64,000 bases of DNA, taken from contig NC_003071.7 in assembly GCF_000001735.4 (NCBI RefSeq), positions 6,937,151 to 7,001,150 of the forward strand, written 5' to 3'. Positions 11,566-22,985 of this stretch are shown piece by piece. Position 1 is the stretch's first letter. The number at the start of each line of letters is the position of its first letter. Made by a program: the position numbers and the translations under genes. Below the pieces are notes generated by a model that was not told where the DNA came from, made no database searches, and was given only the letters and a program-made list of their open reading frames with translations. Source of the DNA: Arabidopsis thaliana. Lineage: Eukaryota > Streptophyta > Magnoliopsida > Brassicales > Brassicaceae.

Positions 11566-12526
11566 CTGGTTAAACTAAGTTTCTATTATTTAATATGGAT
11601 ATTGTGGAGCGTAGTGTCAGCACTCAGCAGCTTATTTAACGTGATACTCTTTAACCGAGTAACAACTAGTGAGGTCATATTCAGGACCGATCCAACAATA
11701 TTGAGGGTTTTACTCCAAGTAAAATTTTAGTTTTATTTTTAATTATCATAAACGACATAAATATAATATGGAAAGATCACAAATACTGATTAAAAACTAA
11801 AATCATCAAAACGAAAAAGAAAAAAGAAAAAATTGGGTTCAACTCTCATGAGTTATTAAACATTTTAGGTTTTAGGCTTAAATCTTTAAAAAAAATCAGA
11901 ACTGAAAAACGAAAAATTCTAATTTTATTTTGGACTCTGATTCATAGCTTATGTCGCTTATGTAGTTATGCTAGGGATGAATCTGTATTTCGTTACCGTA
12001 ATGAGAGTTCGATACTCTCTTACTTGTTACGATTCTGGAGCATGTTACATTTTTTTCTTTCCGTCAACAACAACTTTAATATGGTAAAACAAAATTTATT
12101 TTTATTTGGCTGGTCCTACTCAAGACAAATCTTCTGCCGACATCACATAATCATATTAAAAACCATAACTTCTGCCACTCTGTTTTTTTTTTTTTTTGTA
12201 ACCATTAACTGATTGGATTTTGATCCATCTCATCTGATTTTTTAGCTCAACAATTTACTTGCACATTTTCTATTTGGTTTTATTTATACTTAGTTACATA
12301 TATGATTATCGAACTAGTATCTCTTTATAATTAAGTATTTTTCTATTTTTTTTTAATTTAGATTTTTGTGAATTCATTTACAGTAGAAAACTGTAAAACC
12401 ATATGGTCTAATTATAGAATGAAAACTTCAACGAATCCATACAACTTATTGGCTAAATATAATAAATCTGCTTGAAGCATATTGTTATTATTTAGTTGGA
12501 TTTGACGATCTCTGACTTTAATGTAT
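11566..12526. other. geneless stretch upstream of COR413-PM1
   Basis: AT-rich with no coding frame. It contains one GCCGAC (12136-12141), a possible distant DRE/CRT element for the cold gene downstream. Confidence 0.4.
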
Positions 12527-12874
12527 ACCGACATACCCTATGATTTAGATGTTGATTTTTCCCATTCTTAATATATCCATGTTAAGAGATTCCACCATAA
12601 CATATCTAATTATTTGCATTGTAATAAATATTATCATTAAAAAAAAATACAACTGGACAGCTGGCTCGTCCCATTGTTTCTTACGTCCACCAATTACATT
12701 TGTTAAAGCAAACTTATTAGAACGTTCATGTGTGAGAAGTTGGTGTCGACATGTGTCTAAGGTCTATGTCAGAAATCGGATTAGCTTATTAAGTAAACTA
12801 TACTATATCATTGTTAATATAGATAAAATATCTAGTTCGTCCAAATTAAACTATTTTCATAACTGCCACGTGGC
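12527..12874 (+). promoter_or_regulatory. cold/ABA-type promoter elements of COR413-PM1
   Basis: ACCGAC at 12527-12532 matches the DRE/CRT core bound by CBF/DREB factors. The palindrome GCCACGTGGC at 12865-12874, about 140 bp before the start codon, is a strong G-box/ABRE bound by bZIP factors. A TATA-like TTTATAA lies near 12906. Cold and ABA induction of COR413 genes is established; that these copies act is inferred. Confidence 0.55.
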
Positions 12875-13012
12875 GTAAACGTATCCATCGAGTCACTTGT
12901 AATATCTTTATAACCAAAGTCTTCCAACACATTCATCACCATCTATCTACTCTTTACTCTCTTCTCTTCTCACATCAATTATTCATAGTTCTCTCTTCTC
13001 CGGCAAGAAAAG

Positions 13013-13862
13013 ATGCCTATGAAGTCGTTGAGGAATGACCATGGAACCCTTAAGGCCATGATCGGATCCGATTTCAACGAGCTCACTATCGCTGCTAAGA
13101 ACCTAGCTACACACGCCTTCACACTCACTGGTTTAGGCTTTGGTACCTCTGTCCTCGAATGGGTTGCTTCAATCGCCGCCATGTAACCATTCTCTCTGTT
13201 TCTATGTCTCTTTCCTCTATCCGTTTCTTGTGTTGATCTTGATGAGGTTTTGATGTAATAAATGCAGATACTTGTTGGTGTTGGATCGAACCAATTGGAA
13301 GACGAATATGCTCACATCACTTCTCATTCCTTACATCTTCTTCAGTCTTCCTTCCTTGATCTTTGGTATTTTCAGGTATAACACAACAAAAGCCAGAGAC
13401 TTTTTCTTTACTTATCATTATGTTCCTAAACCCTAACTTGTGTCTGAAACTTTGACAGAGGAGAAATTGGTAAATGGATTGCTTTCGTAGCTGTTGTTGT
13501 ACAACTCTTCTTTCCTAAACACGCCAGAGGTTTGTCTACTTTTTTTCATTCACTCTCCATTACAAGCAACAAGACTTTGATTCTGATTTGGCTTATCTCT
13601 GTTGTTTGTGTTATTAGAATACCTGGAATTACCGGTGGCTTTGGTTCTTCTCGCCGTGGTGGCACCAAATTTGATTGCTGGCACATTCAGAGACAGTTGG
13701 ATTGGTTTAGCTATATGTTTAGGTATTGGATGTTACTTGCTTCAAGAACACATTAGAGCTTCAGGTGGATTCAGAAATGCATTTACTAAAGCCAATGGTA
13801 TCTCCAACACCGTCGGGATCATCTGTCTCGTCGTCTTCCCCGTCTGGGCTCTTATCTTTTAA
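13013..13862 (+). CDS. COR413-PM1: COR413 plasma-membrane protein (cold acclimation WCOR413-like), 197 aa
   Basis: Four exons join cleanly: 13013-13182, 13268-13375, 13459-13529 and 13618-13862, giving 197 residues, the size known for COR413-PM1. The start is MPMKSLRNDHGT. The protein is a chain of hydrophobic helices (for example YLLVLDRTNW, IPYIFFSLPSLIFG, WIAFVAVVVQLFF and ICLVVFPVWALIF) with the family signature CYLLQEHIRASGGFRNAF near residue 160. COR413 proteins are multi-spanning membrane proteins induced by cold, drought and ABA; the PM group sits in the plasma membrane, and their exact action is unsettled. The gene converges on the PPR gene, with 336 bp between the stop codons. A G-box and a DRE lie upstream. 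Identity follows from the sequence and from the neighbouring PPR gene. Confidence 0.95.
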
Positions 13863-14198
13863 GTTAACTCTTCAGTTTCTTTTTCCATTTGTCTTTTTTT
13901 TTTCATGTAAGAGTGATTGCTTTGTACGATCTGTCTCTCCTCGTAACTCTATCAATGAATGTGATTTGAATAAGAATTGCTTCAGCAATAAGATATCATC
14001 ATGAGGTGTTAGTGTGGAATAAATCTCCTCTTTCATCATTATAGCTTTAATGGGTAACGTTGTATCATCTTACAATGTGTACCACTTCTTACCGCTTTCT
14101 CGTACCACCACAAAACTTGTCCACATTGTGTCACCAATTGGTTTCTATGTGGTTTTGTCATCTTTGCTTCACCAGCTTACCAACGAAGCTCAACTTTT
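13863..14198. other. shared 3' region of two convergent genes
   Basis: 336 bp holding the 3' UTRs of COR413-PM1 (plus strand) and the PPR gene (minus strand). AATGAAT and AATAAG/AATAAA-like signals occur near 13950-14020. No gene. Confidence 0.5.
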
Positions 14199-15695
14199 CT
14201 AGCTTTCTTCTTCTGCTCTTAGCTTGAGTGATTCAGCCATTTCTATGGCCAACAATGCTGATGTTTCCTCATCACCTACTATTCCATACCCGTCGATAAA
14301 AGCTCTATACGTCTCTTGACTCGGCTTAAATCCTTTCCCAACCATCTCAGCCTGAATGTTCAATGCTCTATCCATCTTCCCATCTTCACACAACCTCTTT
14401 ACCAACAACTCATAACAATTCCGACTAGGATAAAACATTGCTTCTCTCACCGCATCCTTCACGATATCCGCAGCTTCAACAACTCTCTGTCCATCCCTAT
14501 CATCACATAGCCCTTCAACTAACGCTTCAATTGTTAAACCATCTGCCTCAAAACCTTTCCTTTTCATCTCCCTATAAACAACCAAACCCGAATCAACATC
14601 CCCCGCTTTACAATACCCGTTAACAAGATGCTCATACGTCAAACAAGTACACTCAATCCCCTTCAACCCCATATCTCGAAAAAGCTCCTTCGCTTTCACA
14701 ACTTCAAAGTTACTACAAAGCCCACCAATCATAGTGTTATAAGCCACAATATCATAAACCACTCCTCTCACCTTCATCTCTTCCCATACCTTCTCCGCTT
14801 CACTCATCAAACCTCGCGCACAATACGCCTCCATCAAAACATTATAGCTATAAACATTCGGAGAACATCCAACTTCCTCCTCCATTTCTCTCCATATCCT
14901 CTCCACCATCTCAGTCTCACCTTCTCTATAAAAACTCACCATCATCGAATTAAAAGTGGTCGCATTTGGCTTAATCTTACCTATCATCTTTTTAGCTTCA
15001 TCAACACTAACATCATCTAAACCAAAAACTTCTCTATACATCTTATATCCATTAGAAGCACCTCTACGCCTAGAAACCTCTGTGATCAAAGCATTACAAG
15101 TACTAATCTGTGCATTGATTCCTCTAGACCTTAACTTTCTCATAACCATCACAGCTCCATCAATCTCTTTCGAATCAAGACAAGATTTTATCAACAAATC
15201 GAATACAAACGGAGCAGAGCCACATCGATTATAACTCTTAATCAACGAACGGAACACTTTCAAGACTCTGTCTTCGTCTTCGTCGGTGGCGGCGAGACGG
15301 AGAGCGAGACGTATGATTTCACTAGCGTGGCTTTTGAGACGAGATCGAGAGAGGATGTGGATGAGAGTTGAGCAGGAGTGTGTGTCGTGAGAGCAGAGAG
15401 AGTAACGGCGAGTGAAGAGGAAGAAACGGAGAGAGAGGTGAGGATTGTTGCGGAGGCAGAGAGTGATTTCGGAGAATTGAGAAGGTGTGAAGCCTGAAGG
15501 CTGGAGTGATCGGAGAGTGGACCAACGGGATTTGGAGCGGTGGTGTGTTAGGATTGAGACGGCGTCGGAAATTAGAGGATCTGATGGCGGAGACGGCGGA
15601 GAAGAGACGGTAGTGAGGAGAGAGATTGAGAGGATTGCATCGGGTTTGGGTTTCCGGGTCGGGTCGAGTATCCGTCTTAGTATTGAAGTTGACAT
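14199..15695 (-). CDS. P-class pentatricopeptide repeat (PPR) protein, 498 aa
   Basis: An intronless frame of 498 residues, as is usual for plant PPR genes. The N-terminus MSTSILRRILDPTRKPKP is basic and lacks acidic residues except one, like a mitochondrial or chloroplast targeting peptide. From about residue 155 onward there are about eight 35-residue PPR motifs of the P type, recognisable as NALITEV, TTFNSMMVSFYREG, YSYNVLMEAYCARG, VAYNTMIGGLCSN, LTYEHLVNGYCKAG, LTIEALVEGLCDD, NCYELLVKRLCEDG and ETYRAFIDGYG. There is no E or DYW extension, so RNA binding (stability, splicing or translation of an organelle transcript) rather than editing is expected. The target is unknown. A second, stray copy of the first 16 or so codons lies at 25004-25056. 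Confidence 0.95.
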   Translation of the reverse strand: MSTSILRRILDPTRKPKPDAILSISLLTTVSSPPSPPSDPLISDAVSILTHHRSKSRWSTLRSLQPSGFTPSQFSEITLCLRNNPHLSLRFFLFTRRYSLCSHDTHSCSTLIHILSRSRLKSHASEIIRLALRLAATDEDEDRVLKVFRSLIKSYNRCGSAPFVFDLLIKSCLDSKEIDGAVMVMRKLRSRGINAQISTCNALITEVSRRRGASNGYKMYREVFGLDDVSVDEAKKMIGKIKPNATTFNSMMVSFYREGETEMVERIWREMEEEVGCSPNVYSYNVLMEAYCARGLMSEAEKVWEEMKVRGVVYDIVAYNTMIGGLCSNFEVVKAKELFRDMGLKGIECTCLTYEHLVNGYCKAGDVDSGLVVYREMKRKGFEADGLTIEALVEGLCDDRDGQRVVEAADIVKDAVREAMFYPSRNCYELLVKRLCEDGKMDRALNIQAEMVGKGFKPSQETYRAFIDGYGIVGDEETSALLAIEMAESLKLRAEEES

Positions 15696-16229
15696 TTTAA
15701 AAGTTTCTTTTACTTTCGAGTTGAACTCTCACAGTTTTATACTCTGGTTTGGAGAAAAACTGGGTAAAAAAATCTGACAAAACAGCCGATTCCTGCATAA
15801 ACTTAGCTAACTATGAACTGAAAGAAACATATACGTGGGGTTATTGGCCCAAAGACATATATATGGTTCTCTTATGCAACTCCCGAGTACTCTCTTTCTT
15901 TGCATGGTTGATACATGATCGGATAGTATCAGAATTTTTCACATTGTTTGGGATTAAGATTTTTAAGTATTATATAAACGATGTCACAATTCTTAACTCT
16001 TGAGCTAGCTTTTGGGTTAAGTTAGGCCACATTTCTAATAGATAGACAATGTTTTTTGTTATAATGTTGAAGAGAGAAAAAATCACCTCTTCTTCTCTTT
16101 TTGATACTCATCGTAAATATGGCTTTTCTTACGCATAAATTTTGTGGGATTGACTTCCACACCAATTAGAATTAGGTTCTCTCTTCTCTACATAACTTAA
16201 CTCTTACCTCCGATTAAACTCTTCCTCCT
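15696..16229. other. PPR 5' flank, geneless
   Basis: Promoter side of the PPR gene. No coding frame or clear element. Confidence 0.4.
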
Positions 16230-16450
16230 AAGGTATGTCTTCCAATCGACGATTTACCGCATTTGGAGGGAAAGAAACGCAAGGCGACATGGGGAAATAA
16301 AATCAACTCACAACCGGCTACTCAAGCTCATCGACAAGAACATAGAAATCGACTCAACTCAATACGTGAAACAATGGACAGAAACTACGACTACGGACGG
16401 ATGGAGTGGCTCACCCTCAGCTCCATTCCGTAAGGCAGTCATCAAGTTTT
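16230..16450 (+). mobile_element. LINE fragment (end of reverse transcriptase ORF)
   Basis: One plus-strand frame from about 16231 reads STIYRIWRERNARRHGE, then LLKLIDKNIE, the stretch that follows the zinc-binding domain at the end of ORF2 in Ta11-type Arabidopsis LINEs lacking RNase H. The frame ends in a T- and A-rich tail near 16450. No target duplication was found, so both borders are approximate. The same protein tail occurs at 24721-24951 on the other strand. Confidence 0.75.
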
Positions 16451-16873
16451 TTTTATCACTTCAAGATTCTTTCAAAAATATAATTCAAAAACAGATGCAT
16501 TCATTGTAAAAACATTTTTTGGTTTAATACAATTTTACATTCAATTTTTTAAAAAATAAAAATCTCACCTTTCTTAAAAATATTTTTTAAATTTTAACTT
16601 TTTCTTTATAGGTTTTTAAACCTTCGTATTTTAGTAAAAGGTAAATATTTAATAAACTTAGGCCATCTACATCGTTGATTCTCAAAAAGAGTTTCTCATG
16701 AATAAAATTTTATTTATTTTAATCAAATTCAGATAAAGTATTAAATTTTAATTAAAAAATAAAATCAACAATTCCTGAAAAAACACAGAGACGATTCTCA
16801 CTTCTCTCTCCTCTTTTTCACTGCTTTATATTATTTTAATAATAAATATCTCTTCTAGATACTGCTGATGAAG
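16451..16873. other. geneless stretch before the copia element
   Basis: Very AT-rich, no coding frame. It ends in the 5-bp target site GTGCT (16874-16878). Confidence 0.45.
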
Positions 16874-16878
16874 GTGCT

Positions 16879-17026
16879 TATCAGATTAGATACCGGTTTA
16901 GCTGGTTAACTTAAATCAATTGTATAGCTATAGTATAAATACATGTACATTACACATTATGTGATTGAATGAGAAAATCAGATTAATATCCTCAACAAAC
17001 TCTCTCTGATCTTCTTCTTCGTAATA
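16879..17026 (+). repeat. 5' LTR of the copia element, 148 bp
   Basis: Starts TATCAGATTAG and ends CGTAATA directly before the primer-binding site. It contains a TATA-like stretch, AGTATAAATACATG, around 16932-16945. Confidence 0.92.
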
Positions 17027-20000
17027 TGGTATCAGAGCCAACAACGCTCTCATCTCCATCGTTTTTTTTTCCGACTTGATTTCTTCGTTCTGAGCTCCGA
17101 TTCGTCTTCCTCGTTGCATTTCCTTAAGATCCAATGGTGACGGTAGCTCGTGTGACTCGGAAATCGACTCGCTCGAAAGCTGGTACAAGTTCAGTGACTC
17201 GGAAGTCGCGATCCACCGGTGCTGTTACTACTCCTCCGAATTCTCCTCCGGTTAACAGATCTGGAGCTTCGCGAGCCTTAACATCATCGGAATCTGGAGA
17301 TCCGACTCAATCTCCCTTTTTCCTGCATAGTGCAGATCATCCAGGTTTGAACATAATCTCTCATCGCCTTGATGAAACGAATTATGGTGACTGGAGTGTT
17401 GCTATGCTTATTTCTTTGGATGCTAAGAACAAAACTGGATTCATAGATGGAACTTTATCTCGTCCTTTAGAATCAGATTTGAATTTTCGTCTATGGTCTA
17501 GATGTAATAGCATGGTGAAGTCTTGGCTATTGAACTCTGTTTCTCCTCAGATTTATCGAAGCATTCTCCGTATGAATGATGCTTCTGATATATGGCGTGA
17601 TCTTAATAGTCGATTCAATGTGACTAATCTTCCACGCACGTATAATCTTACTCAAGAGATTCAGGACTTTCGTCAGGGAACTTTGTCTTTGTCTGAGTAC
17701 TACACTCGTCTCAAGACATTGTGGGATCAATTGGATAGTACAGAGGCTTTGGATGAGCCTTGTACTTGTGGTAAAGCGATGCGTCTGCAACAGAAGGCGG
17801 AGCAAGCTAAGATAGTGAAGTTTTTGGCTGGTTTGAATGAGTCTTATGCTATTGTTCGCAGGCAGATCATAGCTAAGAAGGCTTTACCTAGCTTGGGAGA
17901 GGTGTATCACATTCTGGATCAAGACAATAGTCAACAGAGTTTCTCCAATGTGGTTGCTCCACCTGCTGCTTTCCAAGTTTCTGAAATAACACAATCTCCT
18001 AGTATGGATCCCACAGTTTGCTATGTTCAGAATGGTCCTAATAAAGGTAGGCCAATTTGTTCTTTCTACAATAGAGTTGGTCACATTGCTGAGAGATGTT
18101 ACAAGAAACACGGTTTTCCTCCTGGTTTCACTCCAAAAGGTAAGGCTGGTGAGAAACTTCAGAAACCAAAACCTTTGGCTGCAAATGTTGCTGAATCTAG
18201 TGAAGTTAATACTAGTTTGGAGAGTATGGTTGGAAATTTGAGTAAGGAACAGCTTCAGCAATTCATTGCTATGTTCAGTTCTCAGCTTCAGAATACTCCT
18301 CCGAGTACTTATGCAACTGCAAGCACTTCTCAGTCAGATAATCTTGGTATTTGTTTTTCACCATCTACCTATAGTTTCATTGGAATTTTGACTGTAGCTC
18401 GTCATACTCTTTCTTCTGCAACATGGGTGATAGACTCTGGAGCTACACACCATGTGTCTCATGATAGAAGTTTATTCTCAAGCTTGGATACTTCTGTTTT
18501 GAGTGCAGTGAATCTGCCAACAGGACCCACTGTGAAGATCAGTGGTGTTGGTACTTTGAAACTGAATGATGACATTCTACTTAAGAATGTGTTATTCATC
18601 CCGGAGTTTCGACTGAATCTTATAAGTATAAGTTCTTTGACTGATGATATTGGCTCCCGTGTGATATTTGATAAAAATTCTTGTGAAATTCAGGATCTTA
18701 TCAAGGGCCGGATGCTTGGTCAAGGTAGACGAGTGGCGAACCTCTACTTGTTGGATGTTGGAGATCAGTCTATCTCAGTGAATGCAGTTGTGGACATCAG
18801 CATGTGGCATAGGAGGCTTGGTCATGCTTCTTTGCAAAGACTTGATGCTATTTCTGATTCATTGGGAACTACTAGGCATAAGAATAAGGGTTCTGACTTT
18901 TGTCATGTATGTCATTTGGCAAAACAGCGAAAGTTATCTTTTCCTACTTCGAATAAAGTTTGTAAAGAGATATTTGATCTACTACACATTGATGTTTGGG
19001 GTCCTTTCTCAGTTGAAACAGTTGAAGGATATAAGTATTTCTTGACTATTGTTGATGATCATTCAAGAGCAACATGGATGTATTTGCTTAAGACTAAATC
19101 AGAGGTTCTTACAGTATTTCCAGCGTTCATTCAACAAGTGGAGAATCAATATAAAGTGAAGGTTAAGGCTGTACGTTCTGATAATGCACCTGAGTTAAAA
19201 TTTACAAGCTTCTATGCAGAAAAAGGGATTGTTTCTTTTCACTCATGTCCCGAGACTCCAGAGCAGAATTCAGTTGTGGAAAGAAAACATCAACACATTT
19301 TGAACGTTGCTCGAGCTCTCATGTTTCAGTCTCAGGTACCTCTTTCTCTGTGGGGTGATTGTGTTCTTACTGCTGTGTTTTTGATAAACAGGACTCCATC
19401 ACAGCTATTGATGAACAAGACTCCATATGAGATTCTCACTGGTACAGCACCTGTTTATGAGCAGCTTCGTACTTTTGGTTGCTTGTGTTATAGTTCTACA
19501 TCTCCAAAACAAAGACATAAGTTTCAGCCAAGGTCACGAGCTTGTTTGTTCTTGGGTTATCCTTCTGGTTACAAAGGTTACAAGCTGATGGACTTGGAGA
19601 GTAACACAGTGTTCATCTCAAGGAATGTTCAGTTTCACGAAGAAGTGTTTCCTCTGGCAAAGAATCCGGGTTCAGAGAGTTCGTTGAAGTTGTTTACACC
19701 AATGGTTCCTGTGTCCTCAGGTATCATATCTGATACTACTCATTCTCCCTCTTCTCTTCCATCACAAATTTCTGATCTACCACCACAAATTTCTTCTCAG
19801 AGAGTTAGGAAACCTCCTGCTCATCTGAATGATTATCATTGCAACACCATGCAATCTGATCACAAATATCCTATTTCTTCTACTATCTCTTACTCTAAAA
19901 TTTCTCCATCTCATATGTGTTATATCAATAATATCACAAAAATTCCTATTCCCACTAATTATGCTGAGGCACAGGACACCAAGGAATGGTGTGAGGCAGT

Positions 20001-21505
20001 TGATGCAGAGATTGGTGCAATGGAGAAGACAAATACATGGGAGATTACTACGTTACCTAAAGGGAAGAAAGCAGTTGGTTGTAAATGGGTGTTTACTTTG
20101 AAGTTTTTGGCAGATGGTAATCTTGAGAGGTATAAGGCACGTTTGGTTGCGAAGGGTTACACACAGAAAGAAGGCTTGGATTACACAGATACTTTTTCTC
20201 CGGTTGCTAAAATGACCACTATTAAGCTGTTGTTGAAAGTTTCAGCCTCTAAGAAGTGGTTTCTTAAGCAACTTGATGTTTCTAATGCTTTCTTGAATGG
20301 TGAGTTGGAAGAAGAGATATTCATGAAGATACCTGAAGGATATGCAGAGAGAAAAGGAATTGTGTTACCATCTAATGTTGTTCTAAGGTTGAAGAGATCA
20401 ATTTATGGGTTGAAACAGGCTTCAAGGCAGTGGTTCAAGAAATTTTCAAGCTCTTTACTCAGTTTGGGTTTTAAAAAGACTCATGGTGATCATACTTTGT
20501 TTCTGAAGATGTATGATGGTGAGTTTGTGATTGTTCTGGTTTATGTGGACGATATTGTGATAGCTAGCACTAGTGAAGCTGCTGCAGCACAATTGACTGA
20601 AGAGCTGGATCAACGTTTCAAACTGAGAGATTTGGGTGATTTAAAGTATTTTTTGGGTCTTGAAGTGGCTAGGACGACTGCAGGGATTTCAATTTGTCAA
20701 CGCAAGTATGCTTTGGAGCTATTACAGTCTACAGGTATGCTTGCTTGTAAACCTGTTTCGGTCCCTATGATTCCAAATTTGAAGATGAGAAAAGATGATG
20801 GTGATTTGATAGAGGATATAGAGCAGTATCGACGGATTGTTGGTAAGCTAATGTATTTGACCATAACAAGACCTGACATTACATTTGCTGTCAACAAGTT
20901 GTGTCAATTCTCATCAGCACCTCGGACTACTCATCTCACTGCTGCTTATAGAGTTCTGCAGTACATCAAAGGCACGGTTGGACAGGGTCTTTTCTATTCA
21001 GCATCTTCTGATCTTACTCTCAAGGGATTTGCTGATTCTGATTGGGCTTCTTGTCAAGACAGTCGACGCTCTACTACAAGTTTCACAATGTTTGTTGGTG
21101 ATTCCTTAATATCTTGGCGGTCTAAAAAGCAGCACACTGTTTCAAGATCTTCTGCAGAGGCAGAATATAGAGCTTTAGCTCTAGCCACCTGTGAAATGGT
21201 CTGGTTGTTTACTCTGCTTGTCTCTTTGCAGGCTTCACCACCAGTTCCTATTCTGTACTCTGATAGTACTGCAGCGATCTATATTGCTACAAACCCGGTC
21301 TTCCATGAGCGGACCAAGCATATAAAATTGGACTGTCACACAGTTAGAGAACGCTTAGACAATGGCGAACTCAAGTTGCTGCATGTACGAACAGAGGATC
21401 AGGTGGCCGATATACTGACTAAACCATTGTTCCCCTATCAATTCGAACATCTCAAGTCCAAGATGAGCATTCTCAACATCTTCTCATGCTCATCTTGAGG
21501 GGGCC

Positions 21506-21667
21506 TATCAGATTAGATACCGGTTTAGCTGGTTTAGTATAGCTGGTTAACTTAAATCAATTGTATAGCTATAGTATAAATACATGTACATTACACATTA
21601 TGTGATTGAATGAGAAAATCAGATTAATATCCTCAACAAACTCTCTTTGATCTTCTTCTTCGTAATA
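21506..21667 (+). repeat. 3' LTR of the copia element, 162 bp
   Basis: Same start and end as the 5' LTR. It is 14 bp longer because the TAGCTGGTT region is present as a local tandem duplication. Confidence 0.92.
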
Positions 21668-21672
21668 GTGCT

Positions 21673-22196
21673 CTTAACTTAAATTAAAATCAAACAAACT
21701 ATTATATTAAACATAAAGAAATCAAACAAACTATTATATTAAAACTTTTTTTGATAAAAGGTGAGCAAATCATATCTTTAAGATAAAAAAATTAGTTGTC
21801 CGAAAAAAAAAAAAAAGAGAGAAAGAGTTTGTAAGGCTAAATTTGTTGCCTCCAGACTCCAGGTTATTGAGTAAGAACTACTTGGTGTGAGATTCATTAA
21901 TTGTAAGGTTGTGTCACAACGTACTGACTGTATTTAAACAAAAAAAAATGTAATCATATATATATCAGCTTCATTTCCTATATATACGGAAAATCCAATA
22001 TCATAACGTCTTTATCATAGATCAGCCCAAATGAAAACATAGAGAATCGAAACCGCTTAAGGGTGTCTATGAACCCTTAATTATTTATTTGTTTGATAAC
22101 ATAGCACATAATGTAGAAAGGATACAAATAGTAGGAATATCACACCAGAATAACGAGAAAAGACTCATACAAGACTTGAAACATATATATTTTGCT
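21673..22196. other. intergenic, short tandem repeat
   Basis: Just after the copia element, AATCAAACAAACTATTATAT occurs twice in tandem (about 21687-21745). The rest is AT-rich and forms the 3' flank of ROSY1. Confidence 0.5.
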
Positions 22197-22985
22197 TCAC
22201 TCGGTAACTTGATTAATCATAGACGCATGACCAGTGAGCTTAACAACAAAAAGGATGCACATCATTGACTCTTTCAGAGGCTTATCGGTGATGCTTATTA
22301 TGATAGTATATCCAATCTGAGGTTGTTAAGAAAAAACATATCGTTAGATCATAAAAAAAATTAATCAAATTTAGGTTTGAAATTAAATGCAGTAACTTAA
22401 TGGTAAAGAGAAGTTACTGCTGTTCTTTTTTCACGCGGAGTGAATATGTTAGGGAGAGTAAGCACAATCGGGCCAGGTGCAACAGGGCATGCTGTTATAT
22501 CACAGAGGGAGTAACTTTTTGTAGAGACCGGAAACATGCCTACCGCGAGCTTGAGATTTACGGTTACTCCATCAGAGATTTCTTTGTCTGTTCAAACCAA
22601 AATTTGTATCAAGATAAAAACATAATAATGGAAAAGTTTACATCAATGTTGCGGGAAAAAGCATTTTAGCATTACTTACTTGTAACACCGGTTATCGTAA
22701 TCTCTCCATTACCGCTACGCTTAACCGGGTCTGGAGATATCTCCACAGAACTGACCTTTAGGGGATACTCTTTACCAGCTACAACAAGAAGAACAAAATG
22801 ATATACTTTTTTTTTTTTCTTTAACTTCCACAAATGAAAGTAATTCTTTTTTTTGTTCTACATGTATATGAAAATAAAATTTGATACTTACTATCGCAAG
22901 TTTGGAATTTGGGGCCGCATAAAGCAGGTGAGAAAAAGAGTGACACAAGGAGAAGAAGCAAAAGCTGGGTGTGAGATATCGCCAT
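22197..22985 (-). CDS. ROSY1: MD-2-related lipid-recognition (ML) domain protein, secreted, 160 aa
   Basis: Four minus-strand exons fit without frame conflict: 22892-22985, 22680-22778, 22418-22587 and 22197-22316, giving 160 residues. The first 23 residues (MAISHTQLLLLLLVSLFFSP...) are a clear signal peptide. The rest is an ML domain with paired cysteines: CGPKFQTCD near the N-terminus, SLCDITACPV in the middle, and MMCILF near the end. ML proteins bind lipids in a beta-sandwich pocket. In A. thaliana the gene at this place is ROSY1, described as binding sterols and interacting with synaptotagmin 1 in gravity and salt responses; I use the name on the strength of position and sequence. Only one of the four exons shows as a sizeable open frame, so the gene is easy to miss. 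Confidence 0.88.

Larger units (their letters stand above)
16879..21667 (+). mobile_element. Ty1/copia LTR retrotransposon, looks whole, young
   Basis: Two short LTRs (16879-17026 and 21506-21667) enclose a long gag-pol region at 17134-21498. The 5-bp duplication GTGCT stands on both sides (16874-16878 and 21668-21672). A primer site TGGTATCAGAGC at 17027, matching initiator tRNA-Met, and a purine tract GAGGGGG just before 21506 complete the structure. Parts in order: gag with a zinc-knuckle region (about residues 310-325), protease (around ATWVIDSGATHH), integrase (around HRRLGHA, then the catalytic core), reverse transcriptase (LVYVDDIVIA) and RNase H (ADSDWASCQDSRRS). The LTRs differ by one substitution and one 14-bp length change, so the insertion is recent, probably well under a million years. 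Treated here as a genomic fossil copy. Confidence 0.95.

Noticed and set aside
14316-15234. Several plus-strand frames of 60-130 codons
   Set aside because: Antisense shadows of the PPR coding sequence.
22400-22669. Plus-strand frame of 89 codons
   Set aside because: Antisense to exon 3 and an intron of ROSY1; the minus-strand exons explain the region better.
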